Assembly (NCBI GenBank): GCA_003612285.1
Contig: RAYE01000017.1
Span: 1 to 64,000, forward strand
Reading direction: 5' to 3'
Source of the DNA: a bacterium D16-51
GTDB taxonomy: Bacteria > Bacillota > Clostridia > Lachnospirales > Lachnospiraceae
DNA: 64,000 nt
Made by a program: the position numbers and the translations under genes. The notes under the pieces were generated by a model. The model did not search any database. It was not told the origin of the DNA and saw only the letters and a list, made by a program, of their open reading frames with translations. Each line of letters begins with the position of its first letter. Position 1 is the first letter of the stretch. This document shows, in pieces, positions 1-8,192 of this stretch.

Positions 1-171
1 AGCATAAATAAATTAGAAAAAGGCTGTATGGAAGCGCTGGAACAGATAGAAAAACTTCATTATGATAATGACATGATAGAAGAGGGTTACACGGATATCC
101 TGAAATATGGTATCTGTTTTTATAAAAAGGAATGTTTTGTAATGAATCATGTAGCGACAAATGAGACATGA
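1..171 (+). CDS. C-terminal fragment of an AAA ATPase / PD-(D/E)XK nuclease-like protein
   Basis: The window opens inside this gene; only the last 56 codons are present, ending in TGA at 169-171. The visible peptide contains EEGYTDILKYGICFYKKECF, which matches the usual C-terminal end of the large clostridial and Bacteroidetes family combining an AAA-ATPase-like domain with a DUF1703 PD-(D/E)XK nuclease domain. These proteins are common, often multicopy, and of uncertain function. The ATPase and nuclease motifs lie outside the window, so activity cannot be judged. The gene appears to end normally and overlaps slightly with the region upstream of the next start. Confidence 0.7.
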   Translation, partial: SINKLEKGCMEALEQIEKLHYDNDMIEEGYTDILKYGICFYKKECFVMNHVATNET

Positions 172-190
172 ATGGACGGAAAGGGGCGTA

Positions 191-505
191 ATGAAAGATA
201 AAGTACTTACCTGTTTAAAAATTATTTGCCAAGTTCTGGTAAGCATTCTGGAAGGATGGTTTTCTTTTTGGTGGTTTGCTTATGCTATCTTCTTCATCAT
301 AGACCGGAAAGACCAGGAAGCAATAGAGATAGGCGTTCCTCTTGGTTGGACAATGATTGTTATTGGGGGTATTACATTATTTAGTATAGAATTTATTATG
401 TACCGCCGGAATAAAAGCTGGAAAAATTATTTGCTATTCAGTTTACTCCCCTTTATATCAACTGCCTTAGTTACTTTTTTATATACTTTTCACCCTTACT
501 GGTAA
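191..505 (+). CDS. small three-TM hypothetical membrane protein
   Basis: This 104-aa protein has three predicted membrane segments (about residues 10-37, 48-68 and 79-98) joined by short charged loops, including RRNKSWKN between the second and third. I do not recognise the family. The ATG at 191 is preferred over an upstream start at 161 because GGAAAGGGG (179-187) is well placed before it. It begins 20 bp after the preceding stop and lies just upstream of the two-component genes, so it could be cotranscribed with them, but nothing links it functionally to either neighbour. Confidence 0.6.
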   Translation: MKDKVLTCLKIICQVLVSILEGWFSFWWFAYAIFFIIDRKDQEAIEIGVPLGWTMIVIGGITLFSIEFIMYRRNKSWKNYLLFSLLPFISTALVTFLYTFHPYW

Positions 506-551
506 CAAACAATCGTTTTTTCTAATTCCGTTGATGGATGGAGGGGATGTT

Positions 552-1229
552 ATGGCATTGATTCTTGTTGTGGAGGATAACCTAGATTACAGGGAGGTTC
601 TTGTGAATTTTCTGGAGAGCGCAGAGTATAGGGTAATGGCAGCGGCAGATGGTGTGGAAGCGCTGGAGCTTGCAGGAAAATACGATTTTGATTTGGTGCT
701 GTTAGATTTGATGCTGCCCCAAATAGATGGGTATGGCGTCTGTGAGATGCTCCGCAAGGATTCTGACGTGCCTGTAATTATGCTTACGGCACTTGGCAGT
801 GAGGAACATCAGATTAAAGGATATAATCTGTATATTGATGATTATATTACAAAGCCGGTATCTATGGCAGTTTTGCTGCATAAAGTGGCGGCAGTGTTAA
901 GGCGGGCGTCCCATTCAGGGGCGGACTGCCTGTGTTACCATAATATTTCTCTGGATTTAAAGGGGCATACAGTAAGTGTTGCAGGAAAAGATGTTGGCTT
1001 TACACTGCGGGAGTTTGAAATTTTATTGGAGCTGATGCAGGCGCCAGGTGAAGTAATTACCAGGCAGTCACTTCTTACGAAACTGTGGGGATATGAATTT
1101 TATGGAGATACCCGGATTGTGGATACCCATATAAAAAATATCAGGAAAAAATTAGGCGGGGGAGAATGTATTGAAACAGTCCGTGGCGTAGGCTATAAGA
1201 TGCAGAGGGCGGATGGAGAAAAGGAATGA
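552..1229 (+). CDS. OmpR/PhoB-family response regulator
   Basis: This 225-aa protein has an N-terminal receiver domain and a C-terminal winged helix. The acidic pocket is in VVEDN near the start, the phospho-acceptor is Asp52 in LLDLMLP, and the conserved Lys lies in YITKP. The DNA-binding domain covers about residues 130-222 and ends with the typical RGVGYKM strand. The ATG at 552 has GGAGGGG (540-546) before it; longer starts do not. Its stop overlaps the kinase start by 4 nt, indicating translational coupling. The ABC/M1-peptidase operon 1.6 kb downstream is the natural target, with a candidate binding site at 2726-2754. Confidence 0.93.
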   Translation: MALILVVEDNLDYREVLVNFLESAEYRVMAAADGVEALELAGKYDFDLVLLDLMLPQIDGYGVCEMLRKDSDVPVIMLTALGSEEHQIKGYNLYIDDYITKPVSMAVLLHKVAAVLRRASHSGADCLCYHNISLDLKGHTVSVAGKDVGFTLREFEILLELMQAPGEVITRQSLLTKLWGYEFYGDTRIVDTHIKNIRKKLGGGECIETVRGVGYKMQRADGEKE

Positions 1230-2590
1230 AAAAATTAACACAAAAAACCTTTTTTATGCTGTTGGCGCTTTGCGTTATTATTAGCATCCTGTCATATGTT
1301 TTTATCGGGATTTTTATTCCGGCCGCAAATGAAAAGCAGTCGCGCCGCCATTTAGAAGAAAAGGCGGAAATATTGGTTTCTGAGCTTAGGGCGGCCAAAG
1401 CATCAGAAAGCGAGGGCTTGTTTTTGGCGTTTATCCAGGAAACAGGCGCAGATATAAAATTGTTGAACAGAAACCGTGAAGAAGTCAGCTTATTTACTTT
1501 CCAGAAGAAAGAGGGGCAGCAGCAGATACAGGCAGGCGCATCAGAATATCCGTTCCGTTTTTTGGGTTCCGGCAGGGAATATATCCTTATGGTAAGTTAT
1601 AATCCGGCGCATACAGAGGAAATTGTAACTGCTGTATTGCGGAGCCTGCCATTTGTCGGCGGGAGCATTCTGCTTTTCTCGTTTTTGAGCGCCCTGCTTT
1701 TTTCGTATTATACGACACGCCCAATTATCCGTATCAGTGAGATTGCAGGCCGGATGGCCAATCTGGATTTTAGCTGGTATTGCCCGGATGTGCGGGACGA
1801 TGAAATCGGTGGGCTGTCAAAAAGCATCAACGAGCTGTCAGACAGGCTGCATGGGGCGCTGTCAGAACTGAACAGCCGAAATGCCCTGCTTGCAGATGAA
1901 ATTGTCTTTGAAAAGGAAAGGGAACGCAGGCGTATGCTTTTCTTCTCAGGCGTATCCCATGAGTTAAAAACGCCAATTGCCATAGTGATTGGACAGCTTG
2001 AGGGGATGCAGGCGGGAATCGGCGTTTATAAAGACAGGGATAAATATCTTGCCCGTTCCATCCAAATTCTGCAGTCATTAAACAGTTTTATAAAAGAAAT
2101 CCTGTCAGTTTCCCATATTGATATGGCGGGGAAAGAGGAGAGCAGTGTTGTCCTGCTTTCTTCTGTGATAGAAGAGTTGTTAGATGATTACCATGATATG
2201 ATGGAATTTCAGGCAATCCAATTGCAGGCGGATATAGAAAAAAATATTTATGTTTATGGCGATGGAAAGCTTTTGAAGAAAGCCCTTGGAAATGCAATAG
2301 GAAATGCCGCAGGGCATTCACGGGAAAATGGAACGGTCCGTGTGGCGTTTAGGAAAAACGATGGCAGGCCGGTATTATCTATTATAAATTCTCCGGCACA
2401 TATAGAGGAAGAGGATTTGCCGCATATTTATGAAGCGTTTTACCATGCGGGGAAAGATACGGCACATGGCAGCGGGCTTGGGCTGTATATTCTTCGTATG
2501 ATTTTTGAAACATATGGAATAGGGTATCGTATTGAAAACTGCGGGAATGGGGTGAAATTTACTGCGGAATTTAAGGAAGCGCTGGTCTGA
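1226..2590 (+). CDS. membrane sensor histidine kinase
   Basis: This 454-aa kinase is the partner of the overlapping response regulator. It has a first membrane segment at about 9-31, an extracellular sensor of roughly 110 residues, a second segment near 148-170, a HAMP linker, and a HisKA domain with the phospho-acceptor His245 in GVSHELKTP. The C-terminal ATPase domain shows an N box (ALGNAIGNAAGHS) and a G box (GSGLGLYI). The extracellular domain is too large for the intramembrane-sensing kinases that usually accompany Bce-type transporters, so a periplasmic-side ligand is more likely. The signal is unknown. Confidence 0.93.
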   Translation: MKKLTQKTFFMLLALCVIISILSYVFIGIFIPAANEKQSRRHLEEKAEILVSELRAAKASESEGLFLAFIQETGADIKLLNRNREEVSLFTFQKKEGQQQIQAGASEYPFRFLGSGREYILMVSYNPAHTEEIVTAVLRSLPFVGGSILLFSFLSALLFSYYTTRPIIRISEIAGRMANLDFSWYCPDVRDDEIGGLSKSINELSDRLHGALSELNSRNALLADEIVFEKERERRRMLFFSGVSHELKTPIAIVIGQLEGMQAGIGVYKDRDKYLARSIQILQSLNSFIKEILSVSHIDMAGKEESSVVLLSSVIEELLDDYHDMMEFQAIQLQADIEKNIYVYGDGKLLKKALGNAIGNAAGHSRENGTVRVAFRKNDGRPVLSIINSPAHIEEEDLPHIYEAFYHAGKDTAHGSGLGLYILRMIFETYGIGYRIENCGNGVKFTAEFKEALV

Positions 2591-2607
2591 CTGGCGCTTT
2601 TTTGTTT

Positions 2608-2637
2608 AATAGGAAATTGCGCTGTAACGTAGTGGTC
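2608..2637 (+). repeat. ATAGGAAATT terminator-associated repeat, copy 1
   Basis: The motif ATAGGAAATT followed by GCTGTAAcGTAGTGG also occurs at about 26641, 46331 and 57716, each just downstream of a gene end. A shorter ATAGGAAATT copy follows the hairpin here at about 2705. It is a family of intergenic repeats linked to terminator hairpins. Confidence 0.55.
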
Positions 2638-2642
2638 ATCGA

Positions 2643-2665
2643 CAAGAATTGCAAAGCAATTCTTG
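2643..2665. repeat. perfect 10-bp inverted repeat
   Basis: CAAGAATTGC (2643-2652) and GCAATTCTTG (2656-2665) form a perfect hairpin with a 3-nt loop. It lies directly before the terminator hairpin and within the same repeat unit. No T-tract follows, so it is not itself a terminator. Confidence 0.6.
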
Positions 2666-2668
2666 CTA

Positions 2669-2697
2669 GGGCACCAGCGCTGGCGGTGCCCTTTTTT
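2669..2697 (+). terminator. intrinsic terminator after the two-component genes
   Basis: GGGCACC (2669-2675) pairs with GGTGCCC (2685-2691), followed by six T residues. It ends the response regulator/kinase transcript. A near-identical hairpin occurs at 57749-57771. Confidence 0.8.
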
Positions 2698-2725
2698 GTG
2701 CGTTATAGGAAATTAATAGTAACAT

Positions 2726-2754
2726 CTCCACAAAAACTCCACATAAAACACACA
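2726..2754 (+). promoter_or_regulatory. 11-bp-phased direct repeats, candidate response-regulator site
   Basis: CTCCACA occurs at 2726 and again at 2737, exactly 11 bp apart, and a degenerate third copy (ACACACA) sits another 11 bp on at 2748. Tandem direct repeats spaced by one helical turn are the usual form of OmpR/PhoB-family operators. The site lies 60-90 bp before the ABC ATPase start. Assignment to the response regulator at 552-1229 is an inference. Confidence 0.45.
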
Positions 2755-2814
2755 TAAGCTACAGACAAACTCTGCACAGTATATGGTAGGATAGAAGGCA
2801 GGAGGTGTTTACAT

Positions 2815-3681
2815 ATGAAGATTGAAGCAAATGACATTACAATGATTTATCCTTCGGGGAAAAAAGCGTTGGAGGATATTACGCTGCAGGCAGAAACGCC
2901 TAATTTTATCGGTATATTAGGGCCAAATGGCGCAGGGAAAACAACGCTTATGAAATTACTGATTGCAGGTCTGCTTCCCACAAAAGGGAAGATACTGCTG
3001 GATGGGAAGCCGCTGCTTTCGCAGGAAAAGAGACTGAAATCCAATCTTGGGTACCTGCCGCAGAGCTTTGGCTTATATGATGAACTGACAGTCTGGCAGT
3101 TCCTGGATTATATGGCAGCGCTAAAGGGCATAAAGGGCAGGGGTAAAGCGGTTGGTTCTGTGCTAGGGCAGGCGAATATGGCAGAGTTAAGAAAGGTGAA
3201 AATACGCCGGCTTTCAGGCGGGCAGCGCCAGCGGGTGGGGATTGCCCAGGCACTGCTTGGCGACCCGGAATTAATTATCCTGGATGAGCCAACAGTTGGG
3301 CTTGACCCGGAGGAACGTGTTAAGTTCCGCAATATTTTTTCTGAAATGGCACAGAATAAAATTATTCTGCTGTCAACACATATTGTAGAGGATGTGCAGG
3401 CTGTATGTAACCGGGTGCTTGTTATTTATAGTGGTTCAATCCTGTTTGACGGTACGCCGTCTGAGTTGATTTCGCGGACAGAAGGGCATGTCGGGGTTTT
3501 TGTGTCGCAGCTTGGTGAAGAGATTCCGGAAGGATGTGAAGCAGTCTCCAAAGTAAATGTTGCGGAAGGAATACAATGCAGGGTTGTTGCGGATGAGCTG
3601 CCTTCCTTTGCAAAAAGTGTAGAGCCGACATTAGAAGACGCTTATCTTTACTGTATAAGCCGAGAGGAGGGGAAAGAATGA
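2815..3681 (+). CDS. ABC transporter ATP-binding protein of the M1-peptidase ABC system
   Basis: This 288-aa protein has a complete nucleotide-binding domain: Walker A GPNGAGKTT near residue 37, Q loop in LPQSFGL, signature LSGGQRQRVGIAQ, Walker B LIILDEPT, and the switch His in LLSTHIVED. The start has AGGAGGTG 7 nt upstream. Its stop overlaps the next gene by 4 nt. It should power the two downstream permeases as an ABC-2 type exporter or signalling complex. The C-terminal ~70 residues after the NBD are typical of antimicrobial-peptide and lipid ABC-2 ATPases, but the substrate cannot be read from sequence. Confidence 0.93.
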   Translation: MKIEANDITMIYPSGKKALEDITLQAETPNFIGILGPNGAGKTTLMKLLIAGLLPTKGKILLDGKPLLSQEKRLKSNLGYLPQSFGLYDELTVWQFLDYMAALKGIKGRGKAVGSVLGQANMAELRKVKIRRLSGGQRQRVGIAQALLGDPELIILDEPTVGLDPEERVKFRNIFSEMAQNKIILLSTHIVEDVQAVCNRVLVIYSGSILFDGTPSELISRTEGHVGVFVSQLGEEIPEGCEAVSKVNVAEGIQCRVVADELPSFAKSVEPTLEDAYLYCISREEGKE

Positions 3682-5867
3682 AATTTATCCCGCTTTACCG
3701 TGTAGAGTTTACAAGATTAGCATTATCAAAGTCCCTGTGGGTTATTGCAGCGCTGTGTCTGTGCGCCCCTCTTCTGGGCTATTCTGTTATTACAGCGAGC
3801 ATGTCTGAAGTTATGTCAGGGAAATATATTGCAAACCCTGTGCTTGCAGGAACGACGGCTGGTGCAGTTCTGTGGGCGGTATTTACTATAGCAGAATCTG
3901 ACAGGCTGCACCGTACAGGAACTGATGTGATTACAGGTTCGATTGCCTCTCCTCTCAGGCTTTGTGCTGCAAGGACGGCGGCAATCCTTTCGTTATCTGT
4001 GATAACGGTACTTTTATGTGCCCTTCTTTATCTGCCATATACGGCAGGGAAGATGGAATATCTCTTTTCTCTTGGATTTTACATGGGAAACTTTTTTGCA
4101 TTTATGATGCCGACATGGTGTAGTTCTATTTTGTTTGCGGAAGCATTTTACCAAATTTCAAGGCGCGTAGAAATTGCCGCTGTGCTTTATGCAGCGCTTT
4201 GCTATTTCAGCCTTAGCAAATTTGCCGAGGAAGATTACTTCCTGCGCTGGATAAATCCGCTTGTGGTGACATATTCAGATGGGTTTCCAAGCATATGGCC
4301 TTTAAGGGTTGGGGTGTATACCCGGGTAATCTGGCTTCTCATTGCCACAGGAATCTGGCTTTTTGCACTTTTATGCATCCGTAAATACCAGAAGAACCTG
4401 GTTCTTTCTTTTATCAGAGGTATCAGAAAGCTGTATATCCCCATTTTTTCTGTAGTGTTCATTGCATCTGGTGCATTGCTGTGGATAAGGCAGCCATTTG
4501 TGGACCATGGGCCGGAGGAGGCTGTAGACCTGGAGGCGATGGCAGAAGATGAAACTTTGGAAGAGAGGGAAATTATCAAGGCCGATTCTATAAAGCACTT
4601 TTTGGTTATGGAGCCCGTTACGGGAAGGCTTTCCGGCAAGTCAGAATATAATTACAGCCATTATGAAAAAGGCGGCAAAAGGAGAATGATGCTCAATACG
4701 GGTTATGAGGTTACTGCTGTTACATATGCAGGCAAAGCGCTGTCTTTTAAATTGCCGGATGAGATTATTGATGGTGAGCAGCCAATTGAATTTACCCTCC
4801 CAAAAGGCAAGGGCGGAGTGCTTACCATAGAATTTGAAGGCCTTCCGTCAATGGCAAGGTTTCTGTATCCCTATATGTTATATGACAGTATTGATAAAGA
4901 ATATATTTCATTGTCTAATGCTGCCACAGCTCCTGCGGATTTGGAGGTAACAGGCTCATCTACGGTGAGCATTACAATGCCAAAGCATCTTACGCCATTT
5001 TTGAATTATCAGCCTATGCATGATTTTGTGGATAATAAGGATGGAACCAGGACATGGACGGCGGAAAGTGATTTGGAATGCCCGATGTCAATCCGTGCGG
5101 CGGATTATAAGACGATGTCATTTTCTGTTGGGGATATGGGGATTGATTTTGTATATGGTAAAAAATACGATAAAACTGTGAAGGACAATAATGTAAAGCA
5201 GGCGATTACGGATGTCTTTAACTATTGCATAAAACATTATGGGAAAACTGACTATGCTGGAGGCAAAAGGCTGCAGCTGCAGCAGATAAGCGCTATGGTG
5301 ATGGGCGGCCACGCATTTGAAGGCCATTGTGAGTGGTTTGAAACCGTTTTGTCACCGGAAACCCTGAGTGACCCTAAAAAAGGGGCGAATGCTACAGAGG
5401 TATTTATCCATGAGATGGTACATCAGTGGTGGGGATCTTACGGGCTGGAATGCAAAGAAGAGGAGCTTTGGTCGTCTGAGGGGCTGGCAGTCTATTCAAC
5501 TTACCGTATTGCAAAGGAAAAATACGGCGAGCTTTATGCCAAAAAATATTATATTGATGTGTGGCAGGAAGAAGTGGACAGACAGGACAGGGAGTTTTAT
5601 TACCGCCATCCGGAATATCTTAAAAAGCTGCCTGAAAAATACCAGTCCAATTTAAATGAGCAGAACCAGGGGACGAACTGGTATTGCAGGATGCCATTGA
5701 TGATAAAGAAAGCAGAAGAATTAGTTGGCGGTGAGGAAAAAATGGATAAGATACTGCGGACGATATATGGGAAGCATGCGGAATATGACCCATACAGCAA
5801 CCCTTTCACTTACCAGGATTTTTTAGACGCCTGCAATTTGACGGAGGAGGATTTGTATCTTGAATAG
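3678..5867 (+). CDS. ABC-2 permease fused to an M1-family metallopeptidase domain
   Basis: This 729-aa fusion begins with about seven membrane segments (near 20-40, 55-73, 98-118, 130-152, 163-181, 212-233 and 249-268) and continues into a ~450-residue soluble domain. That domain carries the zinc motif HEMVHQWWG (His578, Glu579, His582) with the third ligand Glu601, exactly the HEXXH-X18-E spacing of gluzincins of the M1 aminopeptidase family. The usual GAMEN exopeptidase motif is not evident; the corresponding stretch reads MGGHAFEGH. With the N-terminus inside and seven segments, the peptidase would face outward (inference). It overlaps both neighbours by a few bases, so the three ABC genes are translationally coupled. 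Related ABC permease/M1 fusions are known, but their role is poorly defined. Confidence 0.9.
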   Translation: MKFIPLYRVEFTRLALSKSLWVIAALCLCAPLLGYSVITASMSEVMSGKYIANPVLAGTTAGAVLWAVFTIAESDRLHRTGTDVITGSIASPLRLCAARTAAILSLSVITVLLCALLYLPYTAGKMEYLFSLGFYMGNFFAFMMPTWCSSILFAEAFYQISRRVEIAAVLYAALCYFSLSKFAEEDYFLRWINPLVVTYSDGFPSIWPLRVGVYTRVIWLLIATGIWLFALLCIRKYQKNLVLSFIRGIRKLYIPIFSVVFIASGALLWIRQPFVDHGPEEAVDLEAMAEDETLEEREIIKADSIKHFLVMEPVTGRLSGKSEYNYSHYEKGGKRRMMLNTGYEVTAVTYAGKALSFKLPDEIIDGEQPIEFTLPKGKGGVLTIEFEGLPSMARFLYPYMLYDSIDKEYISLSNAATAPADLEVTGSSTVSITMPKHLTPFLNYQPMHDFVDNKDGTRTWTAESDLECPMSIRAADYKTMSFSVGDMGIDFVYGKKYDKTVKDNNVKQAITDVFNYCIKHYGKTDYAGGKRLQLQQISAMVMGGHAFEGHCEWFETVLSPETLSDPKKGANATEVFIHEMVHQWWGSYGLECKEEELWSSEGLAVYSTYRIAKEKYGELYAKKYYIDVWQEEVDRQDREFYYRHPEYLKKLPEKYQSNLNEQNQGTNWYCRMPLMIKKAEELVGGEEKMDKILRTIYGKHAEYDPYSNPFTYQDFLDACNLTEEDLYLE

Positions 5868-6594
5868 AGTTTTTTATTATGAGTTAAAAAGGCTTATTTT
5901 CAGCAGAACTTTTATCGGGCTGTTTATCGTTAATGGGGTGTTTGCATGGTATTTGCTGACTAGTGATATTATTGCGGGAGTTGCCTGTACAGCGCCTTTT
6001 TCTGCCTGGAGTTTTGGGGCTTACTTAGGGAAGGTTATGCCGATTTGTATTCTGGCAGTATTATTTTTGTTGTCGTGCTATTATTCAAAAAAGCAAAAAA
6101 GCGTGGAAACATTGACGGCACAGACGCCTGTAAGCCCGGGGCAGTTCCTGGCAATAAGGAGCGCTGCTTTATTGGTATGTTTTCTGCTTATTTGCATATT
6201 AGTGACCGGGCTTGCATTGTTTTTCTATATCCGTTTTTTTGGATTCTGCCAATTTTTGGATTTTTTGCTTCCGGCAATATTACTGCTGCCTTCTTGCTTT
6301 ATCTTTGCAGTCGGGATTGGGCTGCTTGCAGGGAGGGTTCACCAGACGCTGTTGTACCTGGTTATGCTAATTTTCTTTGCCCTGGGGTTTTCTGGTGTAG
6401 GCGGGGATTTTGATTATTTTGGTACAGGGTATTTTGTAAATAAGCCATTATCCCTGCCTGTAGATGCTTTTGGCGAGCCTGCATTTCATGTAAGCATGGC
6501 TTTTGGTATTGCAAGACTGCTGTATTTTGTAGCAGGGATAGCGCTTTTTATGGTAAGTGTCAGCCTGTCAGGAAAAAAGGCGAGGAAAGCGTAA
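5860..6594 (+). CDS. second ABC-2 type permease of the M1-peptidase ABC system
   Basis: This 244-aa integral membrane protein has about six hydrophobic segments and a short basic C-terminus, as in ABC-2 permeases. Translation starts at a TTG (5860) behind a strong GGAGGAGG (5843-5850); no ATG fits better, and the start overlaps the stop of the preceding permease-peptidase gene. It is presumably the second half of a heterodimeric channel with the membrane part of that protein, driven by the ATPase encoded first in the operon. It carries no peptidase or other soluble domain. Confidence 0.85.
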   Translation: MNRVFYYELKRLIFSRTFIGLFIVNGVFAWYLLTSDIIAGVACTAPFSAWSFGAYLGKVMPICILAVLFLLSCYYSKKQKSVETLTAQTPVSPGQFLAIRSAALLVCFLLICILVTGLALFFYIRFFGFCQFLDFLLPAILLLPSCFIFAVGIGLLAGRVHQTLLYLVMLIFFALGFSGVGGDFDYFGTGYFVNKPLSLPVDAFGEPAFHVSMAFGIARLLYFVAGIALFMVSVSLSGKKARKA

Positions 6595-6623
6595 CGGCAG
6601 CACAGCAAATATTGTTTGATTCA

Positions 6624-6656
6624 TATAACGCTGGATATAAAATATCCAGCGTTATA
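6624..6656. repeat. 15-bp perfect inverted repeat between convergent operons
   Basis: TATAACGCTGGATAT (6624-6638) and its complement (6642-6656) are separated by AAA. It lies between the convergent ends of the ABC/M1 operon and the CPBP gene. Neither flank has a good T-tract, so a terminator role is possible but not classical. Confidence 0.6.
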
Positions 6657-6719
6657 ATTATAACCAACATTTTCGTTTTAGGAACCAAGGGGCGTCAGAA
6701 GAGCATTCCTCTTTTTCCA

Positions 6720-7469
6720 TTATACGGAAAGTGCCGTGCCAAGCGACATAATCGCTGCATTGATGAAAGCATGTAAAATAATGCAGCTCCAGAGGGATTC
6801 ATTGCTTTTATAATAGATTAAACCGAGGGCGAAGCCAGAGACGGCCTGGTCTGTCAAAATAGTTTTTAATGAATTGGCAATGCTTCCTGCTGTTTCATCC
6901 CATAAATAAAATGCGAACGGATAATGATATAACCCAAATAAAATACTGGTAAGCAGTATGGCTATGTATGGGCGCTTTAACGAGCGTACCATGGTTCTTT
7001 GGAGAATGCCCCGGAAGAAAAATTCTTCTGTAAAGGCTGCTGTGAATATCATAATGCAAAACAGTTTTGGGAATTTTGATAATATGTTTTTAAACAAATC
7101 GGGCGCCCCTCCACCCAGACTGAAAATAAGGATAATAGTTCCCTGGTATAAAATGCAGACTATAAGCGTTTTTAACAGTGTTTTTTTGTTAAAGCGTATT
7201 AGCCCTGTTTTCTTTAGGGTAGTTACCAGATTTTCTTTTTTTAGCCAGCCGGTAATGAACAGTGGGAAAAGCACTAAAAATAACCAATTTGCAGCTTCGT
7301 TTATAAGATTAATATGAATGGCACAGCTTACCATAGACAATACAATATAAAACAAAAGCCATGCCAGGCAGAATAATAATTCCTTTTTTGGTTCTTCGTT
7401 TATATTATCAATTGTCTGTTTTCGGAATAGAATAAAAATGAATATAATTAATAGTATTGAGAAAAACAT
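6720..7469 (-). CDS. CPBP-family intramembrane metalloprotease
   Basis: This 249-aa polytopic protein carries the CPBP (Abi/CAAX prenyl protease 2-like) motifs: EEFFFRG with the paired glutamates, FGLYHYPF with the motif-2 His, and a final conserved His in ILHAFIN. Members cleave substrates within membranes or act in bacteriocin self-immunity. The ATG at 7469 follows AGGAGGTG; a start further upstream would include non-conserved sequence. It lies 72 bp downstream of the GntR/ABC operon on the same strand and may be its last gene, which would fit a peptide-stress role, though that is an inference. Confidence 0.85.
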   Translation of the reverse strand: MFFSILLIIFIFILFRKQTIDNINEEPKKELLFCLAWLLFYIVLSMVSCAIHINLINEAANWLFLVLFPLFITGWLKKENLVTTLKKTGLIRFNKKTLLKTLIVCILYQGTIILIFSLGGGAPDLFKNILSKFPKLFCIMIFTAAFTEEFFFRGILQRTMVRSLKRPYIAILLTSILFGLYHYPFAFYLWDETAGSIANSLKTILTDQAVSGFALGLIYYKSNESLWSCIILHAFINAAIMSLGTALSV

Positions 7470-7541
7470 TGAAAACACCTCCTGAGTTTTTTTGTCCCTG
7501 CGAACAGGACAGCACACCTGTACCCTGTATCAGTTCCTTAT

Positions 7542-8192
7542 TCACGGACATTCTTTTTTGTAGTAGATATGGATTGCCAGCAGGCAGGATAAAGTATATG
7601 TAAGCAAAGTAAAAGCAAGGATAAGGATACCGTATACAATAGTCTGCATTGTATCTAAGGAAGAAGGGAGAAGGGACGTTAAAAATGCAACGATGCCAAT
7701 CCCGCAAAGCAGGCTGATTATTAAATATACGTCAGTCCGTTCTTCGCTGCCAAAGTAAAACAGCGGAAAAAATATTGCCCCCATGGACAGGCTTATTACA
7801 ACTCCTGCAACAAACAGCATGAAAATATCAGTGTTTTTACTAAAAGGATAACCATGTAGTGCGGTGAAAAGAGCTGCACTAATTCCAGAGATAGCTATTC
7901 CGGCAAATAACCATAATGGCAGGCTTAAAAAATGGCTTTTTACAATGTCAGCCCTTTTTACAGGAGTAGTCAGTTTATATATGCCCCAGTTTCCATCGCA
8001 TTCTTTTTGCAGGCTTGCAATAGAGAGAAAGGGAAAACCAATCATTCCCAGCAGCATGTAATTGCTAATAAGCAATGCAGGGGGTTCTGTGTCAAAGATG
8101 ACAACAAAAACACCAGATAATAGCATAATGATTAAAAAAGTTTTCACGCTTAAAAGCGCAGTATAATAATTATTTTTAAATAGTCCTTTCAT
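7542..8192 (-). CDS. ABC-2 type membrane permease of the GntR-controlled operon
   Basis: This 216-aa protein has six hydrophobic segments (about 16-36, 42-61, 91-112, 121-143, 152-172 and 182-206) and no soluble domain. Its start overlaps the stop of the ATP-binding protein by 4 nt, so the two are coupled and form one transporter. Composition and size match the short permeases that accompany YtrB-like ATPases in Firmicutes, systems often induced by cell-wall antibiotics. The substrate is unknown. Confidence 0.8.
   Translation of the reverse strand: MKGLFKNNYYTALLSVKTFLIIMLLSGVFVVIFDTEPPALLISNYMLLGMIGFPFLSIASLQKECDGNWGIYKLTTPVKRADIVKSHFLSLPLWLFAGIAISGISAALFTALHGYPFSKNTDIFMLFVAGVVISLSMGAIFFPLFYFGSEERTDVYLIISLLCGIGIVAFLTSLLPSSLDTMQTIVYGILILAFTLLTYTLSCLLAIHIYYKKECP

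Noticed and set aside
5368-5655. Frames of about 100 codons inside the permease-peptidase gene
   Set aside because: They are out-of-frame shadows of a gene with clear zinc-peptidase motifs.
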